DNA from: an uncultured Prevotella sp.
Lineage (GTDB): Bacteria; Bacteroidota; Bacteroidia; Bacteroidales; Bacteroidaceae
Reading direction: 5' to 3'
Assembly: GCA_934230965.1 (NCBI GenBank)
Contig: CAKQFW010000008.1
Location: 1-22,455, forward strand
DNA length: 22,455 nucleotides
Below are positions 9,880 to 16,072 of the stretch, piece after piece. A program made the translations under genes and the position numbers. A model generated the notes under the pieces. It was given only the letters and a program-made list of their open reading frames with translations, was not told the origin of the DNA and did not search any database. Every line of letters begins with the position of its first letter. Position 1 is the stretch's first letter.

Positions 9880-9899
9880 AATTCTCAAATTAGAAAATT

Positions 9900-11282
9900 A
9901 TGAAAAAGGCATTTTTATTTTTGTTCTCTTTACTGTGTGCATTGAGCGTGCAGGCAGAAGAGCAGATAGGTTTGACATTAATTCCTCCAGGAAAGGTTAC
10001 GAATAAGATTAACTTAGATATTCGTGGAGGTATTGTAAACAAAACCAATACTCAGCAGACCTATCAGGTTTCTCTTTATTGGGGAAAAGAAAATAAATCG
10101 GCACTGTTGTGCGATACTACTTTGAATATTACTGCTGGTAAATCGGATATGGTAAAGGTGGTGCTTCCCATGAAAGATAAGGTGGGTAAGCATAAGGTAA
10201 TATTGAAGGTTGCCGAGGGCTCTAAGGTTTATCGTAGAACTCAGGAGGTAGAAGTAATCAACTCAGATATACGTTCTATTCAGCAGATCTCTGGCGCTTG
10301 GACTGGCATCTATCATTGGAGTGAAGAAGAAGGAAAACACTGGAACCAGGATATCAAGAAGATGACCGACGACCAGTGGAGAGAGATGATTCGCTCAATG
10401 CATAAGATTGAAATGAATATGGTTGTTATTCAGGAGGTGTTCCGTCATCAGGCATACATCGGTAGCACAACAACCGTTGACAACTATCCTGGCAAGGCGT
10501 TTTATCCTTCTAAACTGTATCCTGGTCGTATGGATATCGCTGCACACGACCCCATTGAGGCTATCTTATCAGAGGCCGACAAGCATGATATGCAGGTATT
10601 GATGGGTGTTGGTATGTTTGCTTGGTTCGACTTTACGCAAGAGTCGTTAGAGTGGCATAAGCGTGTAGCAAAAGAATTGTGGGAGATGTATGGTCATCAT
10701 AAATCTTTCTATGCCTTCTATGTGTCTGAAGAGAGCGGTGGTGGTTTGAATAACTGGGAACCCGATCCTGAGCGTAGCAAGCAAAGAAAAGCCGAAATCG
10801 TACATTTCTTCAAGGAGTTTAAAGAGTTCTGTGGTGCCTTGGCTCCCGAAAAGCCCGTGATGCTGGCAACCAATAGTTTTGATGTTCCGGTAGGTTTGGA
10901 TACTTATCCTGAATTGTTAAAGTATTTGGATATCCTTTGCCCGTTTGGTTTTGCTCGTATGCCCGAGACCGATTTGACAGGAAAACAAGCTGCCGATATG
11001 TTGCAAAAGGTTTGCGACGAAGCCCATTCGCATCTGTGGTTCGACCTCGAAACCTTCTTGTTCAATCCCGACAATTCGCTGTATCCTCGTCCTGTAGAGC
11101 AGATCATTCACGACCTCAATCTGTTTGATAACTTTGAAAAGATCCTTTGCTACCAGTTCCCTGGCGTGTTTAACGACCCAAAGATGTCTATCCGTGTAGG
11201 CGAAGCTCGTACCATTGACTTGTTTAATGGATATGTGAAGTATCTGAAAGAAGTGAAGGCTAAGCAAAAGAAACGTAAATAA
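9900..11282 (+). CDS. Exported Ig-like plus DUF4434-type TIM-barrel protein (putative glycoside hydrolase)
   Basis: The protein has 460 residues. The Sec signal peptide is cleaved after A19 (VQA|EEQ) and there is no lipobox. Residues about 22-122 form a beta-sandwich reminiscent of a periplasmic Ig/chaperone-like domain (RGGIVNKTNTQQTYQVSLYW). Residues about 127-455 are the DUF4434 barrel: SGAWTGIYHW opening, PSKLYP, DPIEAILSEADKH. The glutamate pair is E278 (FYAFYVSEE) and E384 (WFDLETF), 106 residues apart. The signature ILCYQFPGVFNDP near the end recurs in the Tat-type paralogue as VLCYQYLGLMNKPG. A soluble, probably periplasmic hydrolase is inferred; substrate unknown. The C-terminus is strongly basic (KAKQKKRK). 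A strong terminator follows 12 bp after the stop, ending this transcript group. Confidence 0.72.
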   Translation: MKKAFLFLFSLLCALSVQAEEQIGLTLIPPGKVTNKINLDIRGGIVNKTNTQQTYQVSLYWGKENKSALLCDTTLNITAGKSDMVKVVLPMKDKVGKHKVILKVAEGSKVYRRTQEVEVINSDIRSIQQISGAWTGIYHWSEEEGKHWNQDIKKMTDDQWREMIRSMHKIEMNMVVIQEVFRHQAYIGSTTTVDNYPGKAFYPSKLYPGRMDIAAHDPIEAILSEADKHDMQVLMGVGMFAWFDFTQESLEWHKRVAKELWEMYGHHKSFYAFYVSEESGGGLNNWEPDPERSKQRKAEIVHFFKEFKEFCGALAPEKPVMLATNSFDVPVGLDTYPELLKYLDILCPFGFARMPETDLTGKQAADMLQKVCDEAHSHLWFDLETFLFNPDNSLYPRPVEQIIHDLNLFDNFEKILCYQFPGVFNDPKMSIRVGEARTIDLFNGYVKYLKEVKAKQKKRK

Positions 11283-11294
11283 ATAGTGTAAAAG

Positions 11295-11347
11295 TATGAG
11301 CTCTTATAAACTAATGGTAACCTGGGTTTATTAGAGCTCATATTTTT
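11295..11347 (+). terminator. Rho-independent terminator
   Basis: The left arm 11295-11311 (TATGAGCTCTTATAAAC) pairs with the right arm 11326-11342 over 17 positions with one mismatch and a 14-nt loop. Five T (11343-11347) follow. This closes the group 7013-11282. Confidence 0.88.
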
Positions 11348-11403
11348 ATAACTGTTGTTGTTAAGATAAACTATTAATTATTAACTGAAGTTTTACAAGT
11401 TTT

Positions 11404-11473
11404 TCCGCTCGGCTCTACCGCTTGCTTCAGCAAGAAATTGTCCGCTCGGCTTTGTTGCTTGCATCAGCAAGAA
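11404..11473 (+). repeat. Two tandem copies of a 33-nt hairpin-forming unit (37-nt period)
   Basis: Unit 1 is 11404-11436 and unit 2 is 11441-11473. They agree at 28 of 33 positions, beginning TCCGCTCGGCT and ending TCAGCAAGAA. Each contains a small CTTGC-4 nt-GCAAG stem-loop. A related unit occurs in opposite orientation at 21935-21969. It lies in the 231-bp gap upstream of the Tat-type DUF4434 gene. Confidence 0.85.
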
Positions 11474-11479
11474 CTCGTA

Positions 11480-11510
11480 AACTTGTCAACTTATTAACTT
11501 GTCAACTATA
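11480..11510 (+). repeat. Direct repeat AACTTGTCAACT, twice, against the start codon
   Basis: AACTTGTCAACT occurs at 11480-11491 and 11496-11507, period 16, ending 6 nt before the ATG at 11514. The same block lies inverted at 21903-21930 with about 26 of 28 matches. Together with the 33-nt unit it forms one dispersed intergenic element. Confidence 0.8.
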
Positions 11511-11513
11511 AAT

Positions 11514-12584
11514 ATGAACAGACGCGATTTTTTGAAATACTTTGGATTGGGTGGCTTGGGTATGATGGCCACTCCTAATGTGGTGTGTGGCCACTCGTTA
11601 GGTGTAGATACGCTTCTCTCGAAGAAAAACATAAAACCCTTGTCGGGTTCTTGGTTCGAATTTCAACATTCGGCAGCAGAAGGTGCCTATTGGAATGATG
11701 CCTTGAAGAAATTTACGGCCGACCAATGGCGCAGAAAAGTGTTTGAAATTCGTGAGATAGGTATGGAGTATTTGGTCTTGATGGGTGTTGCTCAGGCCGG
11801 AAAGCCTTATTATCCGTCAAAGATTGCTCCGCAAATACCTATGGGATGTGAAGATCCTTTAGAGGCCGTGCTTTCTGCCGCCGACGAATGTGGCATAAAA
11901 TTCTTTGTTAGCAACGACTTCTGGGGCGATCTTGATGCGTTTTCAATGATGTTGGATAAGGATGTTCAGAAAATTCGTTTCCAGTCGATGGAGGAAATAG
12001 CCGAGAAATATAGCCATCACGAATGTTTTTATGGATGGTATTTCCCCAATGAAGCCATGCTGCAGCCCTATTTTGTAGATGCTTGTGTGAATTATGTTAA
12101 CGACTGTGCTGACTTTGCGCAACGCCTGACGCCTAATTGCGTGAACCTGATTGCACCTTATTTTATAAAAGAAGCTCGTTTTGACGACACGTTTGTGCGT
12201 CAGTTAGAGAAAATGAATATCGACATCATTGCTTACCAGGATGGAGTGGGGGTGAACCATACCCCGCTTGAAGATTCGGCTAAGTTTTATGAAATATTAT
12301 ATAAGGCGCATGAAAAGGCGTCGAGAGCACGTTTGTGGGCCGACCTTGAACTGTTCTATTTTGAAAATAAAACAGGCGGTAACCTGTTGCCCGCCGATTT
12401 CAACAAACGCATTATCAAGCAGCTCGAGGCGTTAAGTCCATTTGTGGATAAGGTGCTTTGTTACCAATACTTAGGACTTATGAATAAGCCGGGTACAGAC
12501 ATCATTGCCGGACCTTCTGATTCTATTAAGTTGTATGAACAATATACAAAATGGTATAATCGTTACAAAGAGCAGCAGAAATGA
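11514..12584 (+). CDS. Tat-exported DUF4434-type TIM-barrel protein (putative glycoside hydrolase)
   Basis: The protein has 356 residues from ATG 11514. An in-frame TTG at 11499 is rejected because it lies inside the repeat and because starting at 11514 places a twin-arginine motif (NRRDFLKYFGLGG) at the very N-terminus. Export as a folded protein, perhaps with a bound cofactor or metal, is implied. The mature part is a bare DUF4434 barrel: PLSGSWFEFQ opening, PSKIAPQIP, DPLEAVLSAADECG. The glutamate pair is E180 (FYGWYFPNEA) and E279 (WADLELF), 99 residues apart, and DIIAYQDGVG marks strand 6. Activity is inferred from the barrel, substrate unknown. The stop overlaps the next start by 4 bp (ATGA), so translation is coupled to the ADP-ribosylglycohydrolase homologue. 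Confidence 0.75.
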   Translation: MNRRDFLKYFGLGGLGMMATPNVVCGHSLGVDTLLSKKNIKPLSGSWFEFQHSAAEGAYWNDALKKFTADQWRRKVFEIREIGMEYLVLMGVAQAGKPYYPSKIAPQIPMGCEDPLEAVLSAADECGIKFFVSNDFWGDLDAFSMMLDKDVQKIRFQSMEEIAEKYSHHECFYGWYFPNEAMLQPYFVDACVNYVNDCADFAQRLTPNCVNLIAPYFIKEARFDDTFVRQLEKMNIDIIAYQDGVGVNHTPLEDSAKFYEILYKAHEKASRARLWADLELFYFENKTGGNLLPADFNKRIIKQLEALSPFVDKVLCYQYLGLMNKPGTDIIAGPSDSIKLYEQYTKWYNRYKEQQK

Positions 12585-14092
12585 GAAAGATATTATTCTT
12601 GACATTGCTGGCTTTGTGTATTGTTTCTGAAGGTAAGGCAGTAGAAAAGAAAGGTAAAAAGATTGCCTTGTTTGAGCAAACGCTGCAAGACAAGGTGAAA
12701 GGTGCGTGGGCTGGTCAAACCTTAGGTTGTAGCTATGGTGGTCCTACCGAATTTAAATTCTTAGGCACTATCATACAAGACTTTGTGCCTATCCCATGGA
12801 ATAAGAATACGGTTAAGAAATGGTACGACACGTTTCCTGGCTTGTATGATGACGTTTATGTAGACCTTACTTTTGTAGAGGTCTTCGAACGCTGCGGACT
12901 GGATGCTCCCGTTGATTCGTTTGCAACGGCTTTCGCTAAAAAAGAATATCCGTTGTGGCATGCTAATCAGGTGGCTCGTTATAACCTGTCGCAAGGCATG
13001 AAGGCTCCGCAGAGTGGTTATTGGAAGAATAATCCTCATGCACATTGCATCGACTTCCAGATTGAAGCCGATTTTGCAGGCATCATGTCACCAGGTATGC
13101 CTAACGAGGCGGCTGCTATTTGTGATAAGGTGGGTCATATCATGTCGTATGGCGAAGGCTGGTACGGCGGTGTATATGTAGCAGCCATGTATTCGCTGGC
13201 TTATGTGAGCGATGACATTGAATATATTGTGAGCGAAGCTTTGAAGGTGATACCCGCCGAAACCGATTTTCATAAGTGTATGTCGGATGTCATTCGTTGG
13301 CATAAAAAGTATCCTAAGGATTGGAAGCGCACTTGGTTTGAGTTGCAGAACAAATGGAGCGAAGAGATAAGTTGTCCTGAAGGAATTCACAATTCCTTTA
13401 ACATAGGAACAAAGATAAACGGTGCTTACGTTATCTTAGGCTTATTATATGGTCAGGGCGATTTTGAGAAGACCATTGATATCTCTACTCGTGCTGGTCA
13501 AGATTCAGATTGCAATCCTGCATCTGCAGCTGGCATCTTGGGCACCATGATAGGTTATAATAAAATTCCTGAGAGATGGAAAGAGGCATTGTATGAAGTA
13601 GAGGATATACCCTTCTCTCATACAGACCTTAGCTTGAACAAGGCTTATGAAATGACGTATCGTCATGCATGTGCTATGTTAGAGAAACATGGACACGCCA
13701 AAGAAGGAGATCATTATCTCATTCAGAAACAAACCATTGCTCCGGTAGCATTAGAGGTGGCTTTTGAAAACCTTAAGGTATCTGATAAACTGACGGTTGA
13801 AAAGAACATTGACGATGTTAATCCGTTCTCTTTCCACGGCAAGGGCGTCGTTGTAAAAGGTTATGTAGCGGGCGATTTGCCAGCTTCATATACAGCCCAG
13901 ATGGATGTGTATGTAGATGGTAAATTTTATCAGACCACAGCTTTACCTTTAGAGTTGAACTATCGTAAGCCAGAGTTGTTCTATTGTTATGACCTTCCTT
14001 TAGGTAAGCATGACATAACGTTTAAATATAAGAATCCGATATTGAACGGTAAAATATGGATTACTGAAGTTATCGTTTATACCGAGAAATAA
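12581..14092 (+). CDS. Exported ADP-ribosylglycohydrolase-fold protein with C-terminal beta domain
   Basis: The protein has 503 residues, with a Sec signal peptide (residues 1-20, GKA|VEK). Residues about 33-370 match the ADP-ribosylglycohydrolase (ARH) all-helical fold: KVKGAWAGQTLGC at 38-50, the acidic metal cluster YDDVYVDLTF at 89-98, and QDSDCNPASAAGILG beginning at residue 307, giving D308-x-D310. Canonical ARHs read [S/T]DDT and DxD[T/S]; here the hydroxyl ligands are replaced by Y89/V92 and C311. Residues about 390-503 form a beta-sandwich of unknown type. Known ARHs cleave alpha-ribosyl bonds in the cytoplasm. An exported form inside a glycan locus more likely cleaves a glycan or glycoside bond, which is inference. 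It overlaps the preceding gene by 4 bp and is followed 8 bp later by the SIS gene. Confidence 0.82.
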   Translation: MRKILFLTLLALCIVSEGKAVEKKGKKIALFEQTLQDKVKGAWAGQTLGCSYGGPTEFKFLGTIIQDFVPIPWNKNTVKKWYDTFPGLYDDVYVDLTFVEVFERCGLDAPVDSFATAFAKKEYPLWHANQVARYNLSQGMKAPQSGYWKNNPHAHCIDFQIEADFAGIMSPGMPNEAAAICDKVGHIMSYGEGWYGGVYVAAMYSLAYVSDDIEYIVSEALKVIPAETDFHKCMSDVIRWHKKYPKDWKRTWFELQNKWSEEISCPEGIHNSFNIGTKINGAYVILGLLYGQGDFEKTIDISTRAGQDSDCNPASAAGILGTMIGYNKIPERWKEALYEVEDIPFSHTDLSLNKAYEMTYRHACAMLEKHGHAKEGDHYLIQKQTIAPVALEVAFENLKVSDKLTVEKNIDDVNPFSFHGKGVVVKGYVAGDLPASYTAQMDVYVDGKFYQTTALPLELNYRKPELFYCYDLPLGKHDITFKYKNPILNGKIWITEVIVYTEK

Positions 14093-14100
14093 ATATAGAA

Positions 14101-15159
14101 ATGAATAAATTTTTAACAGAGATAAACGAACAGCCGCAGGCACTGAAAAAGACCGTGGCGTGGACTTGTTCAGAAACGGGCGTAAAGACGATGCAGCAAA
14201 TTCGTGCCGCTTGGATGAGTGGCGCTTATGATAAAGTGGTGCTTACCGGCATGGGCAGCTCGTTCTTCCTGTCGCATGCGGCAGCCTTACTTTTGTCGGG
14301 TGCTGCCATTCCGGCTTTTGCGGTAAATGCTGGCGAGATGTTGCACTTTCAGCGTCCGCTCCTTACCGATAAAACTTTGCTGGTAGCGATCTCTCAGTCG
14401 GGCGAGAGCTATGAGGTGGTAGAGCTGTTGAAAGAGATGAGCGGGCTGCCAGCCCGTCCGTTGGTGGTAGGCATCACCAATGAGGCTGACAGCACATTGG
14501 CTAAAGAAGCCGATTTTGCTTTACTTTGTCAGGCAGGCAAAGAAGACATGACCTCTACCAAGACATTCATCACTTCTTATTGGATTGTTTGGCAGTTGGT
14601 AGAAGTGTTGAAAGGACAAGCCCCTGTATCAGCGGTAGGCGACGAGCTGGCCGCAGAAATTCAGCGATTGTTAGACAACGCTTCAGCCGTGGTGCCAGAG
14701 GCCGTTGCTTTCTTGCACGACCATACGTTTGTTCAGCTTATAGGCAGAGGCGTTGATTGGGCTACCGCTTCGCAAACCGCTTTGATGTTTATGGAGGCCA
14801 CAAAGACGCCTGCTTCGGCACTGTTGGGTGGCGAGTTCCGTCATGGTCCGTTAGAGATGGTAAACGAACATTTGGCAGTAGTGATCTATGCTCATTCACA
14901 GTCGGGCGTGTATGCTCAGTCGGTAAAGTTGGCCGAAGATGTTCTCCGCTTTGGCGGCAAGGTGGTTTGGGTATCTGATAAACTGTTGGGTAAAGAAAAT
15001 GCTTCGTTATTAGAAATTCAGATCAATTGTAGCCGTGCCGACTTGTTCGTTATTCCTTCAATCATCCCGTTGCAGCTAATTGTCAACGCACGCGCTGAGG
15101 CTTCAGGCCTTGAGCCAGGCTGCTTCTTGCACGGAGCGAAGGTAACCTCAATCGAATAA
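14101..15159 (+). CDS. Double-SIS-domain hexosamine-phosphate isomerase/deaminase (GlmS-isomerase-like, AgaS/NagB-II type)
   Basis: The protein has 352 residues, has no signal peptide and is cytoplasmic. Two SIS domains span about 30-160 and 200-345. Sugar-phosphate contacts are recognisable: GMGSSFFLSHAA at 50-61, SQSGES at 98-103 and STKTF at 152-156. GGEFRHGPLEM contains E245 and H248, matching the catalytic region of the GlmS isomerase domain. The C-tail AKVTSIE, with K347, also mirrors the GlmS end that carries its catalytic lysine. The glutaminase domain is absent, so the likely reaction is glucosamine-6-phosphate to fructose-6-phosphate plus ammonia, or isomerisation of a related amino-sugar phosphate. 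It lies between the ARH homologue and the ROK kinase, matching a catabolic step after phosphorylation. Fructosamine-phosphate deglycase is an alternative. Confidence 0.82.
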   Translation: MNKFLTEINEQPQALKKTVAWTCSETGVKTMQQIRAAWMSGAYDKVVLTGMGSSFFLSHAAALLLSGAAIPAFAVNAGEMLHFQRPLLTDKTLLVAISQSGESYEVVELLKEMSGLPARPLVVGITNEADSTLAKEADFALLCQAGKEDMTSTKTFITSYWIVWQLVEVLKGQAPVSAVGDELAAEIQRLLDNASAVVPEAVAFLHDHTFVQLIGRGVDWATASQTALMFMEATKTPASALLGGEFRHGPLEMVNEHLAVVIYAHSQSGVYAQSVKLAEDVLRFGGKVVWVSDKLLGKENASLLEIQINCSRADLFVIPSIIPLQLIVNARAEASGLEPGCFLHGAKVTSIE

Positions 15160-15184
15160 AAAGTAACCTCAACAAAATAAACTT

Positions 15185-16072
15185 ATGAAACGAAAGCAGG
15201 TGGCCATAGGCGTAGACATTGGTGGAACCAAGATACGTGCCGGAATAGTGGGCGCTCAAGGTGTGGTTTATGACGTGCCACGCAGCATAGCTACTTGTGC
15301 CGAGCAGCCAGGCGAAGCAATTGTGCAACGCCTCATTGCTTTGATAAAAGAAACATTGAGCCGCGCTGCCGAATACGAAGTGCTGGGCATAGGCGTAGGC
15401 TGCACAGGCCCGTTAGATCTTCGGAGAGGCATGTTGCTGGAGGTCGAAAACCTGCCCACGCTGAACCATTATCCTTTGCTGCAGGTGCTTGAAGAAGCCC
15501 TGCAAATGAAGGTGAAGATGGAGAATGATGCCAACGCGTTAATTCTTGCCGAATCGCTTTGGGGAGCTGGTAAGGATGCCGACACGGTGTTAGGCTTTAC
15601 GTTAGGAACTGGCATAGGTTGCGCTTTGATCAATCATAGAACCGTGTGGCAAGGCCAAACCGATTGTGCTGGCGAGATATGGACCTCTCCTTACCGCGCA
15701 GGGATATTAGAAGATTATGTGTCGGGCAATGCCGTAACACGTTTGTACGAACAATACACGGGTAAGCATTTGTCGGGAACTGATATTGCTGCTTTAGCCA
15801 TCAGGGGTGATGAAGCCGCTAAGCAGGTATGGGATGAATTTGCACAGGCTTTGGCTTACGCTTTGTCGTGGACCGTAAACATGCTCGACCCACAAACGGT
15901 GGTCATTGGTGGTTCTATTATTAAGTCGGCAAACCTCTTCTGGGAGCAAGCCGACACCTCGTTCCGACGTTATGTCTGTCGCTCTGTGGCAGACCGTGTA
16001 TCGCTTAAACCCGCTGCTTTGGGCGACGACGCTGGCTTTATAGGTGCAGCAGCTTTGTTTTTTAACGAATGA
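15185..16072 (+). CDS. ROK-family sugar kinase without the zinc-binding motif
   Basis: The protein has 295 residues and is cytoplasmic. The ATP phosphate loop VDIGGTKIRAG is at 10-20, the catalytic aspartate D115 lies in MENDANA, and GTLGTGIG-type adenosine contacts are at 138-145. The sugar-binding glutamates E164 (CAGEIW) and E176 (LEDYVSG) are kept. The usual ROK stretch GH...CxCGxxGCxE between them is shortened to 11 residues, and its histidine and zinc cysteines are missing. ROK kinases phosphorylate glucose, GlcNAc, ManNAc, glucosamine or allose at O6. With an AGE epimerase and a SIS deaminase nearby, a hexosamine or N-acetylhexosamine kinase is the best inference. The stop TGA overlaps an ATG of the GH2 gene (ATGA at 16069), so coupling is likely. 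Confidence 0.88.
   Translation: MKRKQVAIGVDIGGTKIRAGIVGAQGVVYDVPRSIATCAEQPGEAIVQRLIALIKETLSRAAEYEVLGIGVGCTGPLDLRRGMLLEVENLPTLNHYPLLQVLEEALQMKVKMENDANALILAESLWGAGKDADTVLGFTLGTGIGCALINHRTVWQGQTDCAGEIWTSPYRAGILEDYVSGNAVTRLYEQYTGKHLSGTDIAALAIRGDEAAKQVWDEFAQALAYALSWTVNMLDPQTVVIGGSIIKSANLFWEQADTSFRRYVCRSVADRVSLKPAALGDDAGFIGAAALFFNE

Noticed and set aside
11404..11473. Possible CRISPR array
   Set aside because: Only two degenerate units are present, separated by 4 nt, with no spacers and no cas genes. It is a tandem repeat.
11499..11513. TTG start giving five extra residues to the Tat-type DUF4434 protein
   Set aside because: The TTG lies in the AACTTGTCAACT repeat. ATG 11514 puts the twin-arginine motif at the normal position.
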